From assembly GCF_029633865.1 (NCBI RefSeq), contig NC_079211.1, positions 148,708,050 through 148,772,049 of the forward strand: 64,000 bases of DNA. The letters run 5' to 3'. A program made the translations under genes and the position numbers. Below the pieces are notes generated by a model. It did not search any database, was not told the DNA's origin, and was given only the letters and a program-made list of their open reading frames with translations. The stretch is from Lampris incognitus. Taxonomy: Eukaryota; Chordata; Actinopteri; Lampriformes; Lampridae. Below, one piece after another: positions 1 to 12,004 of the stretch (its first letter is position 1; the number at the start of each line of letters is the position of its first letter).

Positions 1-1
1 G

Positions 2-60
2 ACGGACGGCAAGACACCCTTGATCAGAGCACACGAGGTCTTGCTGGATGTATCTGGGAG
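2..60 (+). CDS. paip1: paip1 probable exon (5' end outside window)
   Basis: The frame starting at base 2 is open (TDGKTPLIRAHEVLLDVSG) and reaches a GAG|GTATGA donor at 61. It leaves two bases over, which is exactly the phase the next exon needs. I do not recognise the residues, so the call rests on phase, donor and position. Confidence 0.55.
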
Positions 61-3000
61 GTATGACAGAACAAGGTGGTAGAAGACCTTCACCAATGGA
101 TAGTACAACATCGACAAGTAAAACTCAGGTTCAAGCACGTTTTTTTAGTTTGGGGGGGGGGTGCTGACACAACAACACCTGATGGGTCTGTGGTTAGGAT
201 GGACCTCTGGGATTTGATGTGGTCAGATTCCTGTTCAGTTACAAGCATCACCACAGGTGTGATCCTCAAGAGTGTAGCTGTAAGGTGTGACAAGAAATGG
301 AAGTGGAATATGTGGAGCGTGTGTGTGAACCGTGTGTATGAGGTCACAGCAGGACTGAATGTCGCCCCTCAGGGATGTAAAGCAGATGCTATTAAAACTC
401 GTGGAGTTGAGATCCAGCAACTGGGGCCGGGTCCATGCTGCCGCTGCAACCAGTAACGCCACGCCAGACAACGACCCCAACTATTTCATGGTGAGTTGTG
501 ACGCGCACTGTGCTCCACCTTTTTTTTACCACTGTGGTGCAACTTGAGACACTCTATAGCACTGCTCTATAGCATTGTGCTTGTTTAACGTCATCACAGT
601 TTGAATTTTATTTTATTTTACAAACTGTTAAAATACATGCTGAAATAACTGTTGTCTTTTTGCTAATATATAAATATATATATAAAGGGAAGTAAGTGTG
701 GCATTGTTGATCTTGACACCCTGGGCAAGAATGCTACAGTACACAACCACAGTCATCATTTTCCTTGAAAAAGAAATATACATAGAGCGTTGACACAAAT
801 GTGCCATGGCATTGTACAGAACCTGTGCTGCAAGTGGTTATAATGGTTTTTGTTTCATGGTTGTCATTGGGCGGCACGGTGGCGCAGTGGTTAGCACGGT
901 CGCCTCACAGCAAGAAGGTCCTGGGTTCGAGTCCCGGGGTAGTCCAACCTTGGGGGTCACCCCAGGCCGTCCTCTGTGTGGAGTTTGCATGTTCTCCCCG
1001 TGTCTGCGTGGGTTTCCTCCAGGGGCTCCGGTTTCCTCCCACAGTCCAAAGACATATATAGGTCAGGTGACTCAGCTGTACTAAATTGCCCCTAGGTACG
1101 AATGTGTGTGTGTGTGTGTGTGTATGTCGGCCCTGGGTGATGGCCTGGTGGCCTGTCCAGGGTGTCTCCCCGCCTGCCGCCCAATGACTGCTGGGGTAGG
1201 CTCCAGCATCTCCGCGACCCTGAGAGCAGGATAAGCGGTTGACATAATGGAATGGTTGTCGTTGAAGTTTTCTTGTTTTTCCTTTCCTCAGAATGAGCCC
1301 ACGTTCTACACGGTGGACGGGACTCCCTTCACGGCAGCAGATCCAGGTGATCGTATTCGAACACATTCAAAATATCTTAAATAGTTCTCTAACTGGGGCA
1401 ACGGACCAGTTTCATGGGTACCCTGCATACTAAAAGTGTAAACACTCATGTTACTGTATGGCACTCTGGGTAAAAGTGTCAACCAAGTGACACGTTGTGA
1501 CCGCATGACACATCGTGAGGGTTTTGCAGTGGTTCCAATACGTACGGTTCGGCTTGCTGTACTCCTATTTTTACCTTCAGCGTGCTCCACTTGTCCTATG
1601 ATTATCATTTGCCACTGCAACCACATAGTTGTCCCGTGGGGATATCAGAGTGTCATCTGATCTGATCACAATTTATGATTTATTCAGTGGAGGGAACGGT
1701 GGTCGGGGTAAATACATTTGCATCACCTTCAGCCATCCTTCGGTAACATTTTATTTTTCTGTGAAATCAGAGAAATCCCTGTTTCCTGGCTCTTCTGTTA
1801 GGTGATGTCTAGGGCTGCACTGTACTGGGAAAAACTCGCATTGCGGGTTTTTTTTCTTTCTGCGATTATATATTGTGATATGAAAAAATGCAGGAATTTT
1901 CACCAGATGACTTGAATATCTGAGTTTGGAAAGAAATAATCATTCTAGAATGATTGGGGTGACTTTGTAGGGGAGTGCATCTGCATAGAACATAGAAATA
2001 ACTACAAGAGTGCAGATCCCCACCAGTTATATCTCCCCTTCTCCGCTGCTTGGACTTAGAGAAAAAAAACCAAAACAGCTGAGGTGTTGCAATATGCAAC
2101 ACTCAAGCTAAAAAAAAAATCTCTGTAAGGCATCCAGGTGGCGTGGTGGTCTATTCCGATGCCTACCAACCACCGATTCGAATCCCTGTGTTACCTCTGG
2201 CTTGGTCGGGTGTCCCTACAGACACACTTGGCCGTGTTTGGGGGTGGGAAGCCGGATGTGGGTATGTGTCCTGGTCGCTGCACTAACGCCTCCTCTGGTT
2301 GGTTGGGGTGCCTGTTCGGGGGGGGGGGACTAGGGGGAATAGTGTGATCCTCCTACGCGCTACATCCCCCTGGCGAAACTCCTCACTGTCAGGTGAAAAG
2401 AAGCGGCTGGTGACTCCACATGGGAGGAGACATGTGATAGTCTGCAGCCCTCCCCGGATCAGCAGAGGGGGTGGAGCAGCGACCGAGACAGCTCAGAAGA
2501 GTGGGTTAGTTGGGGAGAAAAAGGGAGAACCCCCCCCCCCCAAAAGAAAAGAATGATTGCGATTGGTGGTTCTGTGTGCGTGCAGAGCCTGCATGCATGT
2601 CACTCACTAGCAACAAACTCCATGGCCACAGGAAGCCTTAAATCGGAGTAAACTATGTTCTATCAGACAGACTTGTCTTGTAGATTAGTCATGGAAAATG
2701 AGAACTATCTGAGTTTTCCTTTCTTATCAAGGGGCAAAAAGTTATCGCGTGAGGTGTTTGAGTTGATTTGCCTTACTTCACATCGCACATGCTCGTGTCA
2801 CGATGACGACACTGAAACGCTATATCGTGCGGCCCTACTGGTATCTATTAGCATACTGCTTATGAGTGGTGGGGGTAAAGGAGGCAAATAGGCAGTAACT
2901 TTGCAATACAAGTGAAGGGAGACTCGTAAACAATCATATTCCCGTAGAATGAAGTTTTCATCAGTTACACATGCTGATGCACCGCTAAAACGAGACCCAG

Positions 3001-4982
3001 ACATGCGAGCGTCAGCGGAGGTGAGTGAGGTTTCATGGTGTCGAGGGGGGGGGGGGGGCACGGTCAGTAGTCTGATGATGTTCACACTGTTGTCGTTCAG
3101 AAATAAAAAGATGGGTGTAGATTCCTTTTTGTGATATACCTCTACATAATCAGTCTGTAAATTTAACATGAATATAAAATGATTGACTCGTTGCATGCTA
3201 ACCCTAACCCAGTTATTTGAGTCATCGTACTGTTTTTCCATATCGCCTTCAGTGGCACTGGTAGCTCACCGTAGCCTTTTCCAAAGAACAAGTACAAAAC
3301 TACAGCTCATACCAGTAAAAGTTGCCCAACCCCTTGTCACATTTCACTCATACAAATGCATTTTTGGTCACCTTTCCCTTGCAGAATATTCTGAGAAATA
3401 CCAAGAAATCCTGGACAGAGAGGATTATTTCCCCGATTTTTACGAGGAAAATGGGAACGACTCGTGAGTACACGTTGTGAATATGTAGAGATAGTGATGA
3501 GTTGGGATAATACTGGTCTGTGGCCAGTACAATGGCCTCCCTCATTGCTGGGTTTTCAAAAAAAATTCCCTGATGGTTCTGGAAAGCCTCTCTGCAGAGA
3601 CAGGCAGGTAATGCCTTCTGGGTCATCGGGGTCAGCTATATGAATGCCATTACTGTACACTGGGTAGTACCAAAACAAGCGAAACAGTTATTTTTAATCC
3701 ATGGGCTTTCCGTACATCATCTCCTGGAGAGCCATGTGAATGCTATCACAATTATTTTTCTGGAGGAATTGTTGTATACAGTCTGTCTTTTATGATGGGG
3801 CTCATAAAATGCCTTAAACATGGTTGTGGAATATCCTTTAGTCAGAATGAAATGGGCTGATAATGAAGCTAATGACATGTATTATGCCATAATCGACTAA
3901 CCATCAGGCGGCCACATGTCATGTAGACTGCAACATCATTGCCTGGAAAAACGCACAACTTCCATTAAAACAAGATGACGAGAACGTTCATGCCAGAAAA
4001 TGCACCACTGCAGGTGCACTGTAAGGGAGGAAACCGCCGACGTCGTGGTTTGATTTTTGACCATTGGTGTTGAGGGGAAACAGTTAAGAATTTCGGCTTC
4101 ATCTCTTGGACGATACTCCATTAGCAGCCATAATACCGAGCATTCTTCTGCGCGTCGCCGACATGGTGCGGAAAAGTGTCTGCCAGTGACATCACCGGTG
4201 AACAATCCACGAGACTGCAAACTTAGTTGCTGGTTTTCCAGTAGGCTGCGTTGTGCAAGAAGATGCAGATAAGCTAATTGCTATTCGCATTTTCTTTTGC
4301 AGTGCGTGTTATCGACAAGCCAGGAAGTAAGATTTCAGATTCGCCCGGTGCTTTTCTGTGTTTCCGAGACAGGCAGTAGACCGACCGCTCGGTATTACTG
4401 CTGTTAAATGGAGTATCGTCCCACCACGCCGGCCCGCATGTAAAGACGAGGCTCAACACTGTGACTGTGTCCAAGCTCTGTGATCCTGCTCGCACATCTT
4501 TGGTCATGTGACCGGACAGTATCTTCATACAGGTCATGTGACCATGTCTCTCATAACGGTCATTGACCCATGGGCCCCTCTGAGCCCTGTGGATGTGATT
4601 GTCTGGCCCACAATGCATCAGGGGAAACCAGGGGCTTAGATTTAGTTTAGTCAGCAAACGGGCGTGAATGTGGGCTTAGCTCGCTCTCGCTGCCCGCTCA
4701 ACTCAACGTTACGTGTGGGTTTGTGTCCGTCTGTTTGTGTGCCTCTGCGTAGGAAACATAAACACACAGCAGTGCTGAAGCAGTGTTTCTTCCCCTCATT
4801 CTTGAGTTACACCAACCAGCCGCATGCATTTGTCTCCAAAGGTGTGGAAACAAAGTGAGAAATCCGAAGGCTCCTTGTTGTTTTGTGTTAACAGGTTCTT
4901 CTTGGAAGAAGAGATGGACCCCGAGATCGAAGAAGCGTTTGAGGATTTCTGCTTGGAGGCGGAGAAAAAACGAGGACAATGA
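2..4982 (+). CDS. paip1: paip1, 3' part of gene (poly(A)-binding protein-interacting protein 1), five exon pieces
   Basis: Joined coding exons: 2-60 (probable), 373-490, 1292-1346, 3385-3463, 4895-4982. They total 399 nt, so 132 codons plus TGA, with phases that match at every junction. PAIP1 is a cytoplasmic eIF4G-related protein that binds PABP, eIF4A and eIF3 and stimulates cap-dependent translation. Recognition rests on the conserved C-terminal block: LVELRSSNWGRV, then NDPNYFM|NEPTFYT, then FTAADP, then a Y-EKYQEILDREDYFPD stretch and the acidic tail EMDPEIEEAFEDFCLEAEKK. This is the end of the family's C-terminal region, which carries the PABP-binding PAM1 motif. The MIF4G domain and N-terminal PAM2 lie upstream of the window. 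Most introns have clear GT and AG ends with pyrimidine tracts. The short linker before EMDPEIEE is reduced compared with the mammalian protein as I remember it. Identity is certain for the last four exons. Confidence 0.93.
373..490 (+). CDS. paip1: paip1 exon
   Basis: Acceptor CCCCTCAG at 365-372 and donor ATG|GTGAGT at 491. The exon encodes DVKQMLLKLVELRSSNWG and then RVH...NDPNYFM, a strongly conserved PAIP1 segment. It ends in phase 0. Confidence 0.92.
869..1250 (+). mobile_element. tRNA-derived SINE, family A
   Basis: Sits in a paip1 intron. The tRNA-like head GGCGGCACGGTGGCGCAGTGG has an A box, and GGGTTCGAGTCCC is a B box. A body with a CTCCCACAGTCCAAAGACAT landmark follows, then a TG run and an AGCAGGATAAGCGG 3' end. 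Family A is the most widespread teleost-type SINE in this window. Confidence 0.85.
1292..1346 (+). CDS. paip1: paip1 exon
   Basis: A long pyrimidine tract precedes the acceptor at 1290-1291; the donor is CCAG|GTGATC at 1347. It encodes NEPTFYTVDGTPFTAADP and ends in phase 1. Confidence 0.93.
2128..2550 (+). mobile_element. tRNA-derived SINE, family B
   Basis: In a paip1 intron. The head reads CATCCAGGTGGCGTGGTGG with a B box CGATTCGAATCCC; the body has the CAGGTGAAAAGAAGCGGCTGG landmark and the tail is GGGAGAAAAAGGG plus A-rich sequence. Family B recurs at least ten times here. Confidence 0.8.
3385..3463 (+). CDS. paip1: paip1 exon
   Basis: Acceptor TCCCTTGCAG ends at 3384; donor TC|GTGAGT at 3464. 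It encodes EYSEKYQEILDREDYFPDF followed by YEENGND and ends in phase 2. Confidence 0.93.
4535..4660. repeat. dispersed repeat, pair of 61612-61735
   Basis: The block containing GATTGTCTGGCCCACAATGC and GGGGCTTAGAT reappears at 61612-61735 in the same orientation. The family is not identified. Confidence 0.6.
4895..4982 (+). CDS. paip1: paip1 terminal coding exon
   Basis: Acceptor GTTAACAG ends at 4894. The exon encodes FFLEEEMDPEIEEAFEDF, then CLEAEKKRGQ, and stops at TGA 4980-4982. The acidic C-terminus is the conserved PAIP1 end. Confidence 0.94.
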
Positions 4983-6215
4983 CAGAAGTGAGAGTATAGC
5001 TAGACAACTCAGTGTTTGTTTGCCATCTGGGAAAGTCTAGGAAAACTACCGTTGAATAGATACATGCTTGGTTTTCCAGTAAGCATTTTGGCAAAAAAAA
5101 AAGAAAAGAAAATGTGAATAGTTTGCACTTCCTGGCACCTCAGTTCCAATTTTTTTCTGGTTGTGCTGAATAGAAAACGGAGGACAATCATCTGGGTAAT
5201 CTTTCTCGACGTTGAGCTATTTTAGACATTTCTGTCTTAAGAAAGGTTTTATTTTTGTTCAGGATTGGTTTCACTTCCCCTCGGGGAACACTTCCTTCCT
5301 TCACTCTGCAACACAAGGCCGCGAGGGGAAACTGTGTGCTGTGGATATTTAAGTACTCTTCTGTGAATTGCTGTAACGAACAGTAACGAATGTGTGCATC
5401 ATTTGCTTTAATACTAACTGGCTTTGTTTACTGTTATCAGTTTTTTAAAAAGCAAAAATCTCTTTTAGACACAGGACGGCACCACGGCGGCGTGGCGAGG
5501 GACACAGATTCAGACCGCATGGGGATAAGAACGCTTTTTAAACGCGAGAGGAGGTTTCTCGTATCGACACGAGTGGTGTATAAGATACTGCACTGATACT
5601 GTGTACTGTGTACCGTGTACTTATACTGTGAAAGTCAGGTCTCCAGGATTCTGAATTTGTGTCTGATTGTTTTGCTGGTGTTCAACCCTGAGGTTATAAA
5701 TTCACTTGACATCCGTCATCTGGCTCCAGTTCATTCAACATTCGGTCAGACGCCCTATAAAAAGCTATGCAGTTTAGAAGCTGGTTTGTAGAACTATGAA
5801 AACCCAATACTTAAATTCAGCCACAAGCAGACCAGTAAATACAGGCTCATCCTACAGTATAGGTTTTCTCTTCTTTTCTTTTTTTTTGTCCTTCCTTTGT
5901 GGGTTCACATCGATAAAAAACACACATCATGACATTTCTTACATGACGAGCGTGTTGGAGAGCGTATTAAACAATTCCGGGAAGGTTAAAGAATCATTTT
6001 GTCTCTTGAATGTAGCTTTAAATACCCTCCTGTCTTGCCATTTTTGTAACCATCACGAAGACGCGCAGAACAGCAACAGGAGCCAATTTTTATCTCTGGA
6101 CTCAAAGACTGTTTACCAGCCATATATGGACCCACAAAAAGGAATGTTGTTTTATAGTTTGTAAATATTATTTATAGTATTATTTGCCTGCAAATAAATT
6201 CTTTATAATGTGACG
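4983..6215 (+). other. paip1: paip1 3' UTR with poly(A) signal
   Basis: AT-rich non-coding sequence follows the stop and leads to AATAAA at 6193-6198, the first strong signal in a suitable context (A/T-rich before, GT-rich after). No interspersed repeat is recognised inside it, unlike the sequence on both sides, which suggests a constrained transcribed tail. The exact cleavage site is inferred. Confidence 0.65.
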
Positions 6216-6399
6216 GTTATTTTGCCTGGGCTTTTTTGCAAATCTTGTTTGCAAGTGAAGGTTTGTTGGCGAGATGGAAGCCAAGTGAGCATCCGAGAGC
6301 TTTGATGGGTTTCGTTTGGCTCGGTCAGTTATCGGTAGCCAAAGTGGACGACGGGGGAATTGATTTTTTTTTCCCTTATTGATCAAAATGTTATTGATG

Positions 6400-6605
6400 G
6401 AAATATCCATACATCCGTTATCCAAGCCACATATCCCAATTGGGGTTGCGGGATGCTGGAGCCTATCCCAGCAGTCATTGGGCGGCTTGGGTTTCCTCTG
6501 GGTGCTCTGGTTTCCTCCCAAAGTCCAAAGACATGTAGGTCAGGTGAATCGGCCGTACTAAACTGCCCCTAGGTGTGAATGTGTCGGCTCTGTGATGGAC
6601 TGATG
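6400..6605. mobile_element. rearranged SINE family A remnant
   Basis: 6400-6485 matches the 3' end of family A on the - strand. 6486-6605 matches the body of family A on the + strand (AGTCCAAAGACATGTAGGTC). Two pieces in opposite orientation therefore meet inside one short stretch. Confidence 0.65.
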
Positions 6606-6832
6606 GCAATATGATTGATCAAAATGATCCGGGCCCATGTGATGAACTTAGGTTTATCACATCAAACTGTTAAGTAATGAAAAGTATGAAATCAAACCAA
6701 AACTAGTTTTCGAATAATACTCTCAAATATGTCATACCTCGTTTTGCGAAGTATTTTAGGTCATAGATTATCAATAATTTTAAACAACAGAATAGTGTCA
6801 TGATATGGCGTTATGTGACTATGATCCATATA

Positions 6833-6960
6833 CATCCATCCATCCATTATCCAAACCGCTTATCCTGCTCTCAGGGTCGTGGGGATGCTGGAGCCTATCC
6901 TAGCAGTCACCGGGCGGCAGGCGGGGAGACACCCTGGACAGGCCGTCACAGGTCCACCAG
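6833..6960 (-). mobile_element. SINE family A, 3' fragment
   Basis: Reverse complement of the family A 3' end: CCATCCATCCATTATCC, then the CTTATCCTGCTCTCAGGGTC block. A short direct duplication of a CACAGGTCCACCAGTCCATC unit follows to about 7012. Confidence 0.75.
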
Positions 6961-7439
6961 TCCATCACAGGGCCACCAATCTATCACAGGTCCACCAGTC
7001 CATCACAGGGCCACATACAATACCGAGATAAATAATATTGAATTACTGACCCTGATAACGTCTCATGTTTGTGTTGAGAAATTAAACTTGACTAACTCCG
7101 CCATCTTCAGGGGTCTTGCTGTATGTGCAACACTACAGTAAAACAAATGCCCAGTTCAGCTTTGTCATCAGAAAACACAGAACACACAAGCTACAATACC
7201 TCCCATTAAAAGTGAAAAGAAAACGTTGTTAGAAAGTGCAGGTATCCCGGTGTCTCCCCAGGGCTGACTAGGATTGGCCAGCAGCGTGATCATGGCGTTC
7301 TGAGACTCATGCAGTGGACAGATAAATTTGTATGTCAGGTTTCTCAGTAGGGCCTGGAGAGTGTTCAGTCCTGCATTACAGAACAAGTCAGTTGCGCTAC
7401 CCCACCTGGGTCTTTTAGTGTCCACATACAGTCAGAGAT

Positions 7440-8165
7440 CAGAATCTAACACTTTGTCGTTTCCCCCAACCCACACAGCAGTGCAACACAAAGACAACTA
7501 CAAGAACACAACTAACACATATATCTAAACTAAAATAAATAATAATAAAAAATCACTGTCCAGGAGAACTAACGACAGTCAGGATGACTGTCAGAACTGC
7601 CGGTCTGCATGGGCTAGCAGTTAGCTTAGCCTGCCCCGCCTCCGCGCCTCGTCAGACCGTACTCGGTGTTACCTCTTCGGGCGGCAGCTCCAGACAACGT
7701 CGTGGTCCCTGGGCCCACAGGATACAACACACCAGGCTCTTCCAGCCGATCCAGCGCCAGCTCTCCCAGCCGTCAAACGAAGACAAACTTAGACGTGGAC
7801 AAAGACAAGACACCTTCGACACACCTCCCCGCACTCAAAACGACGACACTAAAAACACAGTCAAGGCCAGGCGAGGTCGCCGCTAGACCGCCCTCGGTGT
7901 TACCGGAACTGCCGGTCTGCATGGGCTAGCAGTTAGCTTAGCCTGCCCCGCTTCCGCGTCCTGTCAGAACGCCCTTGGCGTTGCCTCTTCGGGTACAGCT
8001 CCAGCCAGGGCCGTGGTCCCTGGGCCCACAGGGTACAACAGACCAGGCTCTTCCAGCCGTCAAACGAAGACAAACTTAAGACGCAGACGTGGACAAAGAC
8101 ACTGCATGGACGGTGCTGGGTGAGGCCGCCGCAAACGTGAATTCGCGTCGCCATCTTCCCACACC
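7440..8165 (-). mobile_element. dispersed GC-rich repeat, family E, inserted in the LINE
   Basis: On the - strand it starts with GTGGGAAGATGGCG, runs through GGGCCCAGGGACCACGGC, GCTAACTGCTAGCCCATGCAG and CTGACAGTCATCCTG, and ends near a TGCACTGCTGTG landmark. An internal segment is duplicated (7590-7700 resembles 7900-8010). The LINE coding sequence resumes on both sides, so family E inserted into it. Related copies: 39059-39790, 60605-61370 and part of 22195-22330. Confidence 0.7.
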
Positions 8166-9318
8166 ACCGGAAGCCTGTGTATGCTTGCCTTTTTAAACTT
8201 GACCCACAAGGGGGCAGTAAAGAGGAACGCAATTCGCTCTAAATAGACTATCTTAACATGGTCTGAACACGGAGAATTTTCTTGCCAACATGTACATGTC
8301 AGCTTGAGCATTTCACATGTGGTTGCCACCTATACACATCGTCGTCATCAGACCTGATCAGCAATGAAGTGCCCCAGATATTTTGTTTTATCACAAACAC
8401 AGCAGCACTTGCCCTGACATAAAAATCTGGAAAGTTGAGGTCCTCATCCCCTTTTGTTCTCCATATCATGACAGCACACTTTCATAGCATTGTATTGCAC
8501 ATCATGTTTAACCCCATAACCAGAGCATATAGTTCAGCAGCTGTTGAAACCAGCACTGCCAGGAGAAAGAACAGCCAGGTCGTCAGCATACATACGATGG
8601 TTTATTAGGGTGTTACTAACCATACAGACAGTTTTGCAGCCTCTTAGTTGGTCAAATAAATCATTCATGTACACGTTAAAGAGTTCTGGTGAAAGTAGCC
8701 CCCCCTGCCGTACTCCATGACCAACACCAGTGGAGCGGAGATTCTATTGATCCATTTGATCTGCTTACGCTGGTTGGCATACCAGTATGCCACGAGTCTG
8801 ATCATGCTGTCAGGCACAGCCCTTTTACTCAGTTTCAGAAACAACTTTTGGTGATTAACTCGGTTAAAATCCTTAGAGCCATCCGTAAATCTGATTAGAA
8901 CAGAGGAGTTTTGCCCGCTATACATTTCAGCTACTTCTTTCAAGGCATAGATAATCAGCACCATGTTTAGCCTTGAAACCAAACTGGCTTTCTGTGGTAC
9001 CAATATATTTACATATAAACGATCTAATAGAATCCTTTCCAGGATTTTGGATACCACACTGGCTTGTGCAGCTGACAAATAATTATCTAGGCTCCCAGCC
9101 TTGTCAGCTTTGTCCTTGATGACAGGCACAAGAGTAGCAGGCAACAGAGTCTAGCAACAGTCAATGAATCATGAAGCCAGTAAAACAAATGGCCAGAGCA
9201 ACAACATTTAGGCTTGCAAACTTAAGGTGCTCTGCAGTGATGTGACCTGAGCCACTTGCTTTACTGACAGATTGCTTGATAAACGTCATTGGTTTTGATT
9301 CCCAATGTGTCACTGTTG

Positions 9319-9428
9319 CGAGGCACTTGTGACCTCTGATGACTAGTAGTTCTCCTGATTTCCGACGTTAAATGCACTTATTGTAAGTCGCTTTGGATAA
9401 ACGCGTCGGCTAAAGGACTGTAATGTAA
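9319..9428 (+). mobile_element. short SINE/LINE 3' tail insertion with TAATG end
   Basis: Contains the common teleost tail GTCGCTTTGGATAAACGCG and ends in a TAATG repeat. It is flanked by an exact 11-bp duplication TGTCACTGTTG at 9308-9318 and 9429-9439. The host sequence on both sides is the - strand LINE. Confidence 0.75.
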
Positions 9429-10430
9429 TGTCACTGTTGGCAATATTGCCCGCTTTCTAGGGGTCACTTTTAACACCGTTAAATAAAGCAGAATAATGTT
9501 GCCCCCACAACTGGGCTATATTATCGGCTCCAGAAACTCCCTCCATAGTGCATGGTAGCCATGTATTGCCCCTGTTCAGAGCTCTCAGCTCCTTCCAAAA
9601 GTCAATATCATTGTTACAAAGCAGCTTTTCATCCATAGAGTCTGCTCTCACAACTTGTTTGTGTTTGCAAACATAATGAACTGCATATTTATACCTCGCA
9701 TTGGTGAGCTTGTTGTAATCCAGGACAGGCCCCTGTCTGGGCCTACCTACCAGGACCCAAGCCTTAAAGGCCTCTTTAGCTTCTGCACGATGTGCAGCCA
9801 CACATACTTATTCCAACCCGGCTTGATCTTGTGTGCCTTATCTGAGTAAGTAAAGTGTGATCTACTGGCCTCATACACAACTCCCACAATACAGCCATAC
9901 ATAGCACAGAGGTCCTTACGGTGGGAAATGCCATTACAATTTACAGCAGAACACATGATTGCACCTTTGGGTAAATATGCATCACTCAAGAGGACATCAG
10001 TTTTCCCATAGTATGACAAGACAGCCTCACTTGTGAGCTTAACCCAATCCGGTTTAGCCTTGCAGGTAAGCGCAATATGAGATTATCATCACAGAACTGT
10101 AGGATGTCTTTAGCAAACAGTGAACAGCTATCTGAAAAGTTATCATTGATATCACCAACCACATAAACAGTCGTGGATGATTATCATGACTAAAGGAATT
10201 TAAGCAAGCCTATTCAAGTACTCTCCCTCATTCTGTTGACACTCATAAGAGCTCATAGTGCTCCACTTGATTTATAGATTCACTTTAGACCACACAAAGG
10301 CCTTTCCATTTGGCAAGTTATAGCTGTTTTTGATCAAATCCCAGGTTAGGGTTAATCTATAGCTGTAAGTTATCACAAGCAAACCAACTTTTAAGTCATT
10401 GCAGTCTGTTCACACAAGGCTGTGTTGCCA

Positions 10431-11110
10431 AATATGGTGAAATCCGCAGATGACGCCACAGTAATTGGACCGATAAATGACAAAAATGAAGACGCCTATA
10501 GGAAGGAGGTGAGGGACCTATCCATATGGTGTCAAGATAACAACCCCTCTCCCTAAATGTTGAGAAAAAGGAGATAACTGATGATTTTTGGAAGTCTAAA
10601 CAGTTCAGACACCAGTTTACGTCTGTGATGTCCCTGTGTAGTTTGGGAAGATCTTCAGATCTTTAGGCATTATTCAGATTTCGGACTCCCTCTCCTGGTC
10701 TCCAAACACCGGCTGTGTCGTTAAGAAAGCACAACAGAGACTATACTTTCTGAAACAATTTAGAATGTCCACAAAAACCCTGGTCAGTTTCTATCAGACC
10801 ACCATAGAGGGCCTCCTTACTGGGAGCATACTGTGTGGTTTGGCAACCTGAATGAACAGGACCGCAAACGACTGAGAAGGATAGTAAAAGCGGCTCCAGA
10901 CGTAATAGCAACAGCCCTGCCACAGCTTCATGGACATTTACACCACCTGTTGCAGAAGGAAGGCTGTAAGCACGATGGAGGACGGCATCCACCCAGCACA
11001 TGGTCTGTTCTCCTCCTTCCCTCAGCACAACGCTTACAGAGCATCAGAGCTCCAACCAGCCGCCTCAAAGACAGTTTTTACCCCCAGGGGGTCGGAATAA
11101 TGAGCAGTAG
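10431..11110 (+). mobile_element. L2-like LINE, RT C-terminal remnant
   Basis: Contains a SADDATVIGPINDKNEDAYR block, i.e. the RT catalytic DD with typical L2 context, then VKKAQQRLYFLKQF, TLVSFYQTTIEGLL and the end block RLKDSFYPQGV. Frames shift several times, so it is a pseudogene. It is 5'-truncated. Confidence 0.75.
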
Positions 11111-11189
11111 GCTCCTCACATAACGTCAGTGATTTATTATTTTGCAGGATTTCTGCTTTCCTATTCATTGTTTTTGTTATATTGTTTTG

Positions 11190-11398
11190 TTTCGCGGTGG
11201 CGCAGTGGGTAGCGCGGTCGCCTCACAGCAAGAAGGTCGTGGGTTCGAGCCCCGGGGTAGTCCATCCTTGGGGGTCGTCCCGGGTCGTCCTCTGTGTGGA
11301 GTTTGCATGTTCTCCACGTGTCTGCGTGGGTTTCCTCCCACAGTCCAAAGACATGGAGGTCAGGTGGATCAGCTGTACTAAACTGTCCCTAGGTGTGA

Positions 11399-11480
<82 letters not shown>

Positions 11481-11685
11481 TGGCCTGGCGGCCTGTCCAG
11501 GGTGTCTCCCCGCCTGCCGCCCAGTGACTGCTGGGATAGGCTCCAGCATCCCTGCGACCCTGAGAGCAGGATAAGTGGTTCGGATGATAGATGGATGGAT
11601 GGATGGATGGATGGATGGATGGATGGATGGATAGATGGATGGATGGATGGATGGATGGATGGATGGATGGATGGATGGATAGTTT
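11190..11685 (+). mobile_element. SINE family A with long TG run and GGAT tail
   Basis: Head at 11193 (CGGTGGCGCAGTGGGTAGCG), B box GGGTTCGAGCCCC, an uninterrupted TG run at 11399-11479, and a tail of GGAT repeats at 11587-11680. Confidence 0.85.
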
Positions 11686-12004
11686 TAAGGGCTGAGAAAA
11701 CCAGGGCACATGCATTTCATGGCAATGGAAGGTACGTGGTACTTTTATATTAATATGACAATAAAGTGGAACTTGAACTTGCCCAAATGAAAACTGAACA
11801 GTGTATAAGTGCATTTGAAATTTGGTTTGCAATAACTCAAAAGCGCTTAAGATTTTCACACAACTACACAGAGTGTTTTACTGTCTGATCTACTGAGGCG
11901 GTTCAAACGGAGTCGGTGCTGATTTTAATGTTGGCCTATAGCCCCCCCAAGTGACCTTTTTGGGTAAAGTTGGTAAAACTTTACTACTATTACTACTACT
12001 ACTA

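Larger units (their letters stand above)
7180..10330 (-). mobile_element. non-LTR retrotransposon (endonuclease + RT), decayed and interrupted
   Basis: Read on the - strand from about 10330 down. Endonuclease-like remnants come first, then a linker with an MAAHRAEAKEAFKAW stretch (9457-9801). The RT core follows: VIKDKADKAGSLDNYLS, ISAPLVLVMEYGRGG and a YADDLAVLSPGSAGF catalytic block near 8590. The LYCPLVG-type region comes next, then a C-terminal piece (DTKRPRWGSATDLF) at 7180-7440. It carries several stops and shifts and is dead. It is split by a dispersed repeat at about 7440-8165 and by a short SINE tail at 9319-9428. The clade is not settled; jockey-superfamily or Rex-like are possible. 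Confidence 0.75.

Noticed and set aside
869..940. Functional tRNA gene from A and B boxes
   Set aside because: The boxes belong to SINE heads repeated through the window; no proper acceptor stem or cloverleaf is kept.
3195..3210. Interstitial telomere repeat (CTAACCC)
   Set aside because: Only about one and a half units; chance match.
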